This document shows positions 36,241 to 43,585 of a stretch of DNA of 64,000 nucleotides, one piece after another (the stretch's first letter is position 1; the number at the start of each line of letters is the position of its first letter). The DNA comes from Pedobacter cryoconitis. Lineage in GTDB: Bacteria > Bacteroidota > Bacteroidia > Sphingobacteriales > Sphingobacteriaceae. The notes under the pieces were generated by a model, which was given only the letters and a program-made list of their open reading frames with translations, was not told where the DNA came from and did not search any database. The position numbers and the translations under genes were made by a program. The DNA lies in contig NZ_JACHCE010000004.1 of NCBI RefSeq assembly GCF_014200605.1, positions 323,619 through 387,618 on the forward strand. Reading direction: 5' to 3'.

Positions 36241-38676
36241 TCTTTGTGATTCATTTTGCAATCCCGATTCACGGTCGTCTTTTGTTTTGATCTTGTTATT
36301 ACCAAACCGATATGTAAAATTTAACCGTATCTGACGGCTCTCACCTGCATAAGTTGTATGTAGAACTAAATTATTCAGCTGTGTATCTGTATTAATTTTG
36401 TTTGTCCTTAACAAATCAGTAACTGCCAGCTTAAGGGTTGCTTTGTCATTCATCAGGTTCTTTTGTAAACCCAGGTCTATTTGTGAATTACCTTTTACAT
36501 AAGTATTTAAGCCGCTTATATTTTTTGAGTTAACCACACCTGCAATTTCCACGGTAATATGGCCAGGAATTTTAAAGTTTTGCTGAATATTAATCGTACC
36601 CGCCAATCGGCTACGGCTATAATCTCCATATGCTGCAGTCCCAACTTTGTTTTCTAACCAGTATCCTATCCCTGTCAGGCTCATATTCCACCATTTAACC
36701 AGATCAATCTGCTGTGTAACAGTCAGGTTAATATTATTCTGGAACCCAATATTCCTGGGCACCATAATAATTCTGTTTCCTTCCAGAACTTCCGTAATCT
36801 GACTGCTCAGATCGCTGGTATGCGTATAACCAGCTGATACTGTTGTATTTTTATAACTGTACTGAAGCGCTAAAGTATTTGCATACTGCGGCTGCAGAAA
36901 TGGATTCCCTTTCCAATAGGAAAGCTCATCGACAGGATATGAAAATGGATTCAGATCATTATAGGCCGGACGATCAACACGGCGGGCAAAACTCAGATTA
37001 TAAGCACCCGACTCCTTTGTTTTATAAGTGATACTAGCCGTTGGAAAGACATTTAAATAATTTCTGGTCACCAAATCTGCTGACTGGGTACTCCCCTCAT
37101 GCGGCTTCAAATCTCCTGTAGAATGTGTATTTTCTAATCTCACTCCTATATCCATCTGGAGTGCATCATTCAAAGATGTCTCGTATTTCAAGTATCCTGC
37201 AGTTATTTGTTCCTGATATTTAAAGGTGTTGGACAAGTTGATGTCGATCACATTTACACCACTGTTTACATCATACTGATCAAATATATTGCGGGCACTG
37301 ACATCAGAATATTTTGCCCCGGTTACCATTCTTCCTTTTCCTACAGGAAACCCATAATCAGCTTTAACTGCATACAATTTAATATCCCTGCTATTGGCTA
37401 CCAGAAAATTATTAGCAGATTGAAACTCCCCTTCGGGCGAGTAAAAAGTATTAGTACTCAGGTTCTTCGTCGCTGCATCAAAAATCCCATAGTCTGCATC
37501 TATATCCAGCGTATTATTTTTATTGCCTTTGTACCGGTAATTTAAGTTCACGTTGTACCGGTTGGCCTTCTGGCTTGGATAAGAACTCTGGCTTCTTAGT
37601 GTTTGCAATAGCTGACCTGTTGACTGATCAAAGATATTTGTGATTGGGGTAATTAAACCACCACCGCCTGAAAAATTACCATTCATTACAATTCCAATTG
37701 TTTTGGCTGTATCTATAGCATAGTCAGCACCCACAGTTGATCCTATATTATGTTTTTTATCCACATCATGACTGGAATTGAGATAAATCTTTCCATTGGT
37801 TGTCCTGTCATTATCGTAGTCCATTGCAAAGTGCCCGAAATTATGATTGTAACTTCCAAACAGATTAATTTTTCCTTTACGGAAGTTAAGGTTCAAACTG
37901 GTATTCTGTTTTACCGTAAGACCATAAGCAATCCCATTGTTAATACTACCATTGAACCCCTCGGCAATTGATTTTTGCAATACAAGATTAATAATACCAC
38001 CAGTCCCAGAAGCATCATACTCAGCAGATGGATTTCTAATAATTTCAATAGATTTCAAGTCGGAGGAAGACATAGATTTCAGCAACTGTGCCAATTCCTC
38101 AGTCTGCAAATAAGTTTGCCTGCCGTTAATCATCAAAAGAGCACCACTTGCACCGTTCAGCGTAATAGAATTATCCTGATTCACGATAACACCCGGAGTT
38201 TTCTTTAATGCTTCTAAGACATTAGTTCCCTGCGCAGTTATACTTTTCTCAATGTTATAAATCATCTTTCTGCCTTCAATCCTGATCAAAGGTTTTTTAC
38301 CGGAACTTTGTATAACGATTTCTTTTAAACTCCTGGCAGCTGTCTCAATTTTAATAATTCCTAAATCAGTGTGATCCGATAGTTTCAATACCTCACTCTG
38401 ATAAGCAAGCACACCCAAATAGCTTACAACCAACACATAGCCTCCTTTAGCAACAGCAAAAGAAAAAGTTCCATCTGTATTGGTCAGTCCTTGTTTAACA
38501 ACCTCCCCATCGGCACCATTCTTTAAAAACAAAGTTGCCCCATCAATAGCATCATTCTGTGTATTCTTAATGATACCTTTTATCGTGATACCCGAATTAC
38601 TTTGTGCAAAACCTTTTGAAAAAATACACAGGAGAAAAATGAACAGATAAGTTAACTTCAGCTTAGAAATGATCAT
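36235..38676 (-). CDS. TonB-dependent receptor family protein (outer-membrane beta-barrel)
   Basis: This 813-residue protein starts with a signal peptide (ending near KGFAQ). A carboxypeptidase-regulatory-like beta-sandwich follows (about 30-110, GTIKNTQNDA-type opening with DGTFSFAVAKGGYVLVVSYL). A plug-like region with EALKKTPGVIVNQDNSITLN and MINGRQTYL precedes a long barrel. It ends QIRLNFTYRFGNNKI, close to the usual C-terminal strand. The type (outer-membrane beta-barrel protein family 3) is widespread in Bacteroidota and is not paired with SusD. No substrate can be inferred. It is a single gene, convergent with the GNAT gene. Confidence 0.9.
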   Translation of the reverse strand: MIISKLKLTYLFIFLLCIFSKGFAQSNSGITIKGIIKNTQNDAIDGATLFLKNGADGEVVKQGLTNTDGTFSFAVAKGGYVLVVSYLGVLAYQSEVLKLSDHTDLGIIKIETAARSLKEIVIQSSGKKPLIRIEGRKMIYNIEKSITAQGTNVLEALKKTPGVIVNQDNSITLNGASGALLMINGRQTYLQTEELAQLLKSMSSSDLKSIEIIRNPSAEYDASGTGGIINLVLQKSIAEGFNGSINNGIAYGLTVKQNTSLNLNFRKGKINLFGSYNHNFGHFAMDYDNDRTTNGKIYLNSSHDVDKKHNIGSTVGADYAIDTAKTIGIVMNGNFSGGGGLITPITNIFDQSTGQLLQTLRSQSSYPSQKANRYNVNLNYRYKGNKNNTLDIDADYGIFDAATKNLSTNTFYSPEGEFQSANNFLVANSRDIKLYAVKADYGFPVGKGRMVTGAKYSDVSARNIFDQYDVNSGVNVIDINLSNTFKYQEQITAGYLKYETSLNDALQMDIGVRLENTHSTGDLKPHEGSTQSADLVTRNYLNVFPTASITYKTKESGAYNLSFARRVDRPAYNDLNPFSYPVDELSYWKGNPFLQPQYANTLALQYSYKNTTVSAGYTHTSDLSSQITEVLEGNRIIMVPRNIGFQNNINLTVTQQIDLVKWWNMSLTGIGYWLENKVGTAAYGDYSRSRLAGTINIQQNFKIPGHITVEIAGVVNSKNISGLNTYVKGNSQIDLGLQKNLMNDKATLKLAVTDLLRTNKINTDTQLNNLVLHTTYAGESRQIRLNFTYRFGNNKIKTKDDRESGLQNESQRL

Positions 38677-38901
38677 GGATAAGGATTAGGCTCTTTGGAT
38701 AAGCTATAGTATAGCAGAATGCAAGTTAATTTAATTCTACAAATTAATTGATTATGTTATGAATAGGAAATTAAAAATAAAAATCGTGTTATATTTCTTT
38801 TGTTATGGTAACATCATATATGCAATACAGGTAATTTTTTAATACATTTAGTGAAGCATCAAGTTGCTGCGGGTAAGTTAAAAATCGTATATAAAAAACA
38901 A

Positions 38902-39621
38902 ATGAGTAATTGCACTAAGTGTTCTAATGAGTTAACAGGAAAATATTGTTCGAATTGTGGCCATGCTATTGAAATACCAAGAATTGACGGCCATTATGTG
39001 GTGCATGAAATTGAACATGTTTTACATTTTGAGAAAGGTATCTTATTGACGATAAAAGAACTTTTAATCAGACCGGGACAAACCGTAAAAGAGTTCATTG
39101 CAAAAGACAGAAGTAAATTAGTAAAGCCAATCATATTTATAATTATTACTTCATTAGCGTATACTTTAATAAATCATTCCTTTCATATTGAAACAGAATA
39201 CATTAGTTTTAATGGTGAAGAAAATTCTGTAATAAGTTCAATTTTTGATTGGATTCAAAATCATTATGGATATGCAAACATTATAATAGGCGTATTTATT
39301 GCTTTTTGGCTAAAACTGTTTTTCAAGAAGTATGAATACAATTTTTTTGAAATTTTAATCCTGTTATGTTTTATCATAGGCATAGAAATGCTGATATTCT
39401 CTGTTTTCAGTCTGCTGGAAGGATTAACAAAAATAAGTCTGCTAAAAATTTCAGGAATTCTGGGTATAAGTTATTGTTGCTGGGCTATAGGTCAGTTTTT
39501 TGACAAAAGAAAAGCAGCAAGCTATTTTAAAGGACTGGCTTCCTACATATTAGGGCTAATCACATTTTCTTTCACAGCACTACTTTTAGGGCTTTTAATT
39601 GGATTATTCTTCAAACACTAA
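38902..39621 (+). CDS. DUF3667 integral membrane protein with N-terminal zinc ribbon
   Basis: I start this at the ATG at 38902 (MSNCTKCSNELTGKYCSNCG), giving 239 residues; an in-frame upstream extension of 17 residues lacks family resemblance. The CxxC...CxxC pair at residues 4-20 forms a small zinc ribbon. LLIRPGQTVKEFIAKDRSKL follows, then four or five membrane segments. This is the DUF3667 layout common in Bacteroidota, function unknown. It ends 4 nt before the acyltransferase gene, so the two are co-transcribed. Confidence 0.88.
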   Translation: MSNCTKCSNELTGKYCSNCGHAIEIPRIDGHYVVHEIEHVLHFEKGILLTIKELLIRPGQTVKEFIAKDRSKLVKPIIFIIITSLAYTLINHSFHIETEYISFNGEENSVISSIFDWIQNHYGYANIIIGVFIAFWLKLFFKKYEYNFFEILILLCFIIGIEMLIFSVFSLLEGLTKISLLKISGILGISYCCWAIGQFFDKRKAASYFKGLASYILGLITFSFTALLLGLLIGLFFKH

Positions 39622-39625
39622 ATTA

Positions 39626-40822
39626 ATGAATCAAACTCATCTTTATTCTCCTTCTGCAAGTGTAGGTAATAATCCTACAGCTCATAAAGTTGAGTACCTG
39701 CCTTCATTAACTGCTTTACGCGGTATAGCTGCATTGCTGGTTGCTGTATTTCATTTCGAGATGGCAGCAGCCAGGTTTGTTCCTGCTTCACAATCTATGT
39801 TTTTTGAAAAATGCTATCTGATGGTAGACCTGTTCTTTATCATGAGCGGCTTTATCATGATTCATGTATATAGCGGCCATTTTAAAGAAAAAATACGGGC
39901 AGGGTCATTGAAAAACTTCTTTGTGGCAAGATTTGCAAGGATCTATCCGCTACACCTGTTTTCACTACTTTTACTGGTGGTCATTGTTCGCTGGATTACT
40001 GACTGGGGCAATCCACCCATTATCCTGGAACAACCAGCCGATATTCTGCCGAATGTTTTTCTGCTACATTCTTTTGGTGTGACCAGGATCTATTCATGGA
40101 ATATCCCTTCCTGGAGTATCAGTGCGGAGTGGGCAGCTTATTTGCTTTTTCCTCTGATCGCATTAGGTATCCACAAGAAAAAGACTGCTTCTGTTATTGT
40201 TTTACTTGTGCTTGTTGTAGTGGCATACTATTCTATTATGCATCTGCTGCCCAGAAAAAATCCAATAAACCCTGCGATACCGGTTCCTCACAATCTGAAT
40301 ACAACATTCGATTATGGATATATCAGGGGAATAGCTGGTTTTACAGCCGGGATTTTAGTATATCTGGTTTACGAATTACAGGGTATCAGGAGGGCTTTCG
40401 CTTCTGATACAATATCGTTTTTTATTATAGTTGCGATAACATTGTCACTTCACTTTGCATTAAATGATGGGATTACAGTTTTTCTTTTTGCAATGCTAGT
40501 ACTCAGTTTTACAGCGAATAATGGCAGAATAGCGAAGTTCTGTAATCTTAAGATTTTACAATTCCTGGGGAATATTTCTTATTCCGTTTATCTGATGCAG
40601 ATCTTTCTGCAGGAACCTTTCTCCCATGGGATATATCTGCCAGGTACAATCGGTATAGGCAGAGGTAAACAGAATATTGATTTTTCCAGTGGAGTCTTAT
40701 ATTGTATAACTTATTTAATTCTGCTTATTCTCATCTCTTATATCACTTATCAATGGATAGAACGTCCCAGCCGAAGATTCATCAACCGAATCTGGGGTTC
40801 GTCTGCTCAGCATTCTAATTAA
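39626..40822 (+). CDS. Membrane acyltransferase (acyltransferase-3/OafA family)
   Basis: I start this at the ATG at 39626 (MNQTHLYSPSASVGNN), 4 nt after the previous stop, giving 398 residues. About ten membrane helices are predicted. The family's early motif LRGIAALLVAVFHFEMA with the catalytic His is present, as are FFVARFARIYPLH and SWSISAEWAAYLLFP. These enzymes move acyl groups onto surface sugars or other exported molecules. The acceptor is unknown, and no polysaccharide cluster is adjacent. Confidence 0.92.
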   Translation: MNQTHLYSPSASVGNNPTAHKVEYLPSLTALRGIAALLVAVFHFEMAAARFVPASQSMFFEKCYLMVDLFFIMSGFIMIHVYSGHFKEKIRAGSLKNFFVARFARIYPLHLFSLLLLVVIVRWITDWGNPPIILEQPADILPNVFLLHSFGVTRIYSWNIPSWSISAEWAAYLLFPLIALGIHKKKTASVIVLLVLVVVAYYSIMHLLPRKNPINPAIPVPHNLNTTFDYGYIRGIAGFTAGILVYLVYELQGIRRAFASDTISFFIIVAITLSLHFALNDGITVFLFAMLVLSFTANNGRIAKFCNLKILQFLGNISYSVYLMQIFLQEPFSHGIYLPGTIGIGRGKQNIDFSSGVLYCITYLILLILISYITYQWIERPSRRFINRIWGSSAQHSN

Positions 40823-40873
40823 ACTGATTGATATAGTTCAGTCCTAAATAGTAATCTACATCATTTAAGCTTG

Positions 40874-40904
40874 AATTTACCGGTTTTGGTTTTGCTGGTA
40901 AATT
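40874..40904 (+). terminator. Weak hairpin after the acyltransferase gene
   Basis: An 8-bp stem (AATTTACC with GGTAAATT, 15-nt loop) lies 51 nt after the stop codon. Only three Ts precede it and no T-run follows, so it is at best a weak terminator. Confidence 0.35.
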
Positions 40905-40911
40905 TCTAATT

Positions 40912-40986
40912 ATGAAAAAACTGTTGGAACCGATAAGGATTGGTGACCTGAACGTGAAGAATTGTATATGCATCATTACTCAATAA
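40912..40986 (+). pseudogene. N-terminal stub of an old-yellow-enzyme (NADH:flavin oxidoreductase) gene
   Basis: The ORF begins MKKLLEPIRIGDLNVKN and stops after 24 codons. That opening is the hallmark start of old-yellow-enzyme-type alkene reductases (M-x-x-LFEPIxIGxLxLKNR). The expected next segment (MAPMTR-like) is lost at a stop codon at 40984. Only the 5' tip survives. Confidence 0.75.
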
Positions 40987-41014
40987 CGACAGGACTCTTT
41001 TATTTAAGGCAATA

Positions 41015-41119
41015 TTACCTGTTGTATATTTTTTTCGTAAAAAAGGTAAAAATTTCATTGAACTCATCATCAGTCAGAGTAATTATTTCATTAATATGGT
41101 GCTTTAGTCTTAATTCCAT
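41015..41119 (-). pseudogene. N-terminal stub of a Crp/Fnr-family regulator gene
   Basis: On the minus strand from 41119 the sequence reads MELRLKHHINEIITLTDDEF, then NEIFTFFTKKIYNR and a stop. Bacteroidota Crp/Fnr proteins open with this pattern: a helical start, then a PLTDEEFxxFxxxFxxKxxKK-like segment before the cyclic-nucleotide-binding fold. The remaining 150 or so residues are absent. Confidence 0.6.
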
Positions 41120-41313
41120 ATCAGGTGATTAGATAGCTGGTAAAATTGATGATAATTTCTATTAGTTTTAATAAATTTATATGCCATTAGCAGATGATAC
41201 AATAGTATATTGAAATTTGCGTTTACTTGATAAAGAGATCAGTCGGGCATGCGATTTTGAACCAGGATTTAATTTTAACGTGCCCTGGATTATCCCCATA
41301 ATTTAATCAAACT

Positions 41314-41709
41314 ATGCCTGGTGAAAATAGAGAATTGATAAGTTTAATTAAACAGGTCATCTTTACAACTTTTGTTATATCTATTTTCTTTGTTACATCA
41401 TGCCCTGTAAAAACAACAATATGGTCTTTAATAACCCATGAGGATTCAGCTTCTTTAACAAAGGATGCCAATACTGTTGTTATAAATTCACAATCAGGTG
41501 ATTGTAGTTCTGTTTTTTTTATAAAGGAACATAATTCTGAAAGTTCTTCTAATACTTTAAAAATCAGTTTTTTTTCGTTTCTGCTTTTTTATTCCTGGTC
41601 TGTAAACTTAAGGACATTACTGTTAAAGCACTTTCGTGCGGTTACAAAACATATTCACTTACAATTTAGATCTTCATTATTTATAAGGCTCTGCACGTTC
41701 CTCTTATGA
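41314..41709 (+). CDS. Hypothetical small membrane-associated protein
   Basis: This 131-residue ORF has a hydrophobic segment ending in FFVTSC (Cys30, a possible lipobox) and a second hydrophobic stretch near residues 82-95 (KISFFSFLLFYSW). The tail is basic. I recognise no family. It is followed after 139 nt by the DoxX gene, and composition resembles its neighbours. Its position beside gene remnants leaves some doubt that it is functional. Confidence 0.45.
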   Translation: MPGENRELISLIKQVIFTTFVISIFFVTSCPVKTTIWSLITHEDSASLTKDANTVVINSQSGDCSSVFFIKEHNSESSSNTLKISFFSFLLFYSWSVNLRTLLLKHFRAVTKHIHLQFRSSLFIRLCTFLL

Positions 41710-41848
41710 TCCTTATTCTTAGATAATAAATAGGTTCGCTTACTTGAATGTGAGCGCATATTTAACAATACGTTTTTGAAGAACATATTCTTCGACTAAT
41801 GTTTTGTTTGAAAAATTATTAAATATTGAACTCTATATAGTAAATTTT

Positions 41849-42310
41849 ATGCTTAAAATTATTTTTTCTCAGAATACAAAATATAATCTCAATGCCTATG
41901 CCGTTAGTAGAATACTGATTGGTGTGTTTTTCCTGATAACAGGTATCAATAAATTGTTTAATCCAGTTTTTCAGGCTTCAATGCTCAAAACAATTACTGG
42001 AATAGGCTTCCCATACCCGCAGTTTATTGCAAATTTTACCGCTGCAAATGAAGCAATCTTCGGGTTGCTTTTAGCAATAGGTCTTTTTACGAGGTTTAGT
42101 GCTATCGTTTTAAATATAATTCTATTTACAGCACTATTTACTTTCGATATACCAAATCACATACCTAAGGATCTGGATGTTTTTACCTGGTATAGTTATT
42201 TTTTGTATTTACCACAGGTATTATACGTTTTGTTTTTATTTAATGTCATTTTTATTGGAGGTGGCCCGATAAGTATTGATGATAGATGGTCTGGAAAACG
42301 TGTGAGTTGA
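41849..42310 (+). CDS. DoxX-family membrane protein
   Basis: I start this at the ATG at 41849 (MLKIIFSQNTKYNLNAYAV), giving 153 residues; the longer frame opens at a TTG. Four membrane helices are visible. The family segment RILIGVFFLITGINKLFNP is followed by FPYPQFIANFTAANEAIFGL. DoxX-family proteins are small quinone-linked or redox-stress membrane proteins, and the role of most is unknown. It is the last intact protein gene before the repeat-bearing stretch. Confidence 0.82.
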   Translation: MLKIIFSQNTKYNLNAYAVSRILIGVFFLITGINKLFNPVFQASMLKTITGIGFPYPQFIANFTAANEAIFGLLLAIGLFTRFSAIVLNIILFTALFTFDIPNHIPKDLDVFTWYSYFLYLPQVLYVLFLFNVIFIGGGPISIDDRWSGKRVS

Positions 42311-42425
42311 TTTGTGGTGAAAAATTATGTGTTAAATCTGCTCGCTGATCTCACTGATCCCCTGAGGTGGGGGCTTCAACCAAAAATGCTTGTCGCTGCG
42401 CTCCTGGCAATTTTTTGTTTTTAAC

Positions 42426-42447
42426 GGATCAAGCCATAAACTTGTGG
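42426..42447 (+). repeat. Left copy of a 22-bp inverted repeat
   Basis: The 22 bases from GGATCAAGCC to ACTTGTGG match the reverse complement of 43287-43308 at 21 of 22 positions. The two copies are 0.84 kb apart. Confidence 0.8.
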
Positions 42448-42630
42448 AGGATGTTCTTTTTAAGCATAAATTTTGACACGCTAAACAGAAAGTCTTTGCT
42501 ATCAGGGATGCTCTTATACCTCTGGAAGTTGCGCAGAAAGCTTTCAATTTGCATGGGAATGACTCAGGCGAAACAAGGCCTGGCAGTTAGTAAATAAATT
42601 TAAAATAGCTAAATAATCAATCTGTATCGG

Positions 42631-42661
42631 CCGGGTACTGTCCGGGTACTGTCCGGGTACT
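42631..42661 (+). repeat. 11-bp tandem repeat
   Basis: CCGGGTACTGT occurs twice in full and once in part (31 bp in all). It is followed by two nearby GGTAAGAGCA words. The repeat is GC-rich against an AT-rich background. Confidence 0.85.
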
Positions 42662-42858
42662 CGTTAGGGTAAGAGCAATGTTAAAGTAAGGTAAGAGCAT
42701 GGCAAGTCCAAGTAAAAACAACTAGTTGAAATGACTTAGAGTTCCTATGCTTAAAGGCTGTTTACAACGTGGTGTCACCCCGATCTCTATTCAGGCACAA
42801 CCAAATCATAACCGGATGAAGATTAATGAAATTATAATTTCCCCTTTGACTAACCCAT

Positions 42859-42903
42859 GGACAATTGCGGACAATTGCAGACAGCTGCGGACAATTGCAG
42901 ACA
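42859..42903 (+). repeat. 10-bp tandem repeat
   Basis: The unit GGACAATTGC occurs three times exactly, with one altered copy (AGACAGCTGC) and a partial end. It sits 63 nt upstream of the short ORF at 42966. Confidence 0.85.
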
Positions 42904-42965
42904 TTTTTTACTCATCAGGATAATCTTTAACGCGAATAGCTTACATTGGTAGAAAGGTATTTATT

Positions 42966-43151
42966 ATGGGAAGTTTAACGGGTAAATTTTCAAAGGGAAT
43001 CCTGGGTGATTTCATTTTTAAAGCAGCAGTCTGGAGTACAGGTTGTTTCAAAAGTTCTGTACCGGGCACAATGAAACAATCAATGGAAACCGAAAAAATC
43101 AGGATCTTTCCTCCTCCTAAGCATTCCGCTGAAGCGTTGACCGATCTCTGA
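42966..43151 (+). pseudogene. Short ORF, possibly a decayed DUF6266-like N-terminus
   Basis: The 61-residue ORF opens MGSLTGKFSKGILGDFIFKA. Bacteroidota DUF6266 proteins begin with a similar MGKLxxGxLGxFxGK pattern (from memory), and the full proteins are about 200 residues. The resemblance is limited to the start, so this is a tentative call of a truncated copy. Confidence 0.3.
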
Positions 43152-43286
43152 TCAAAGTAATCAGGGCATTTAATAATAATAAATTAAACTATAAAATCAG
43201 GAAGTAATTAGCTTATTAAAGAATCGTAACCCTTTGCTTTGAACTCAAAAAATATCAAACCCAAAACTTGAAATTTAATCCCTAAT

Positions 43287-43308
43287 CCACAAGTTTATGA
43301 CTTGATCC
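43287..43308 (-). repeat. Right copy of a 22-bp inverted repeat
   Basis: CCACAAGTTTATGACTTGATCC matches the reverse complement of 42426-42447 at 21 of 22 positions. It lies 85 nt from the 3' end of the tRNA-Ser gene. Confidence 0.8.
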
Positions 43309-43355
43309 TTTTTAACCTGGCCTCTGAGCTGAAGGGCTCAGGCCGGTTTAAAACA

Positions 43356-43386
43356 AAAAATGCCACCCGAAGAGGGTAGCATTTTT
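43356..43386 (-). terminator. Terminator of the tRNA-Ser gene
   Basis: AAAAATGCCACCC pairs with GGGTAGCATTTTT with one mismatch. It sits 7 nt beyond the tRNA 3' end on the minus strand and ends in a T-run on that strand. Confidence 0.75.
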
Positions 43387-43392
43387 GTTTAG

Positions 43393-43479
43393 CGGAGAAT
43401 GGGGGATTCGAACCCGCGGACCCTGTAACAGGTCAACAGTTTTCAAGACTGCCGCAATCGACCACTCTGCCAACTCTCC
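43393..43479 (-). tRNA. tRNA-Ser(UGA)
   Basis: Read on the minus strand, these 87 nt fold as a type II tRNA. The acceptor stem is GGAGAGT with ATTCTCC, the D arm includes GGCAGAGTGGTCGATTGCGG, and the anticodon loop CTTGAAA has anticodon TGA. A long variable arm (TTGACCTGTTACAGGGTCC) follows, then the T arm GCGGGTTCGAATCCCCC. The discriminator base is G, and no CCA is encoded. The long variable arm and anticodon identify serine. Confidence 0.96.
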
Positions 43480-43585
43480 GAGACAAAAGTACGAAAAAAG
43501 AGTGTTTCCACAAGCACTAATGTGTATTATCCCTTTAAATGCCTCATTATGAATTAAAAAAAATTATTCAGCACTCAAATTTGCC

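Larger units (their letters stand above)
40823..41313. other. Intergenic stretch with gene remnants
   Basis: These 491 nt hold a weak hairpin after the acyltransferase gene, the 5' end of an old-yellow-enzyme gene (40912-40986) and, facing it, the 5' end of a Crp/Fnr gene (41015-41119). Both are listed separately. From 41120 to 41313 I see AT-rich sequence only. Confidence 0.6.
42311..43392. other. Gene-poor stretch next to tRNA-Ser
   Basis: About 1.1 kb carries no convincing gene. It holds an inverted repeat pair (42426-42447 and 43287-43308), an 11-bp tandem repeat (42631-42661), a 10-bp tandem repeat (42859-42903), a short ORF at 42966-43151, and two hairpins before the tRNA. Short ORFs on both strands at 42332-42597 overlap each other and look like noise, although the minus-strand one has a Pro-rich end that could be part of a dispersed repeat. 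Confidence 0.6.

Noticed and set aside
41314..41709. Known small partner gene of a metal-handling system
   Set aside because: No metal-binding motif or characteristic partner gene is visible; left as hypothetical.
42332..42597. Overlapping short ORFs on both strands (42332-42547 minus, 42367-42597 plus)
   Set aside because: They overlap each other, lack family features, and sit in repeat-bearing sequence. At most the minus-strand one is part of a dispersed repeat.
42631..42903. CRISPR-like array
   Set aside because: The repeats are only 10-11 bp, are directly adjacent without spacers, and no cas genes are nearby.
42311..43479. Integrated phage or integrative element at tRNA-Ser
   Set aside because: No integrase, transposase or phage structural gene is present, and I did not find a duplicate of the tRNA 3' end. 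Kept only as a possible eroded edge.
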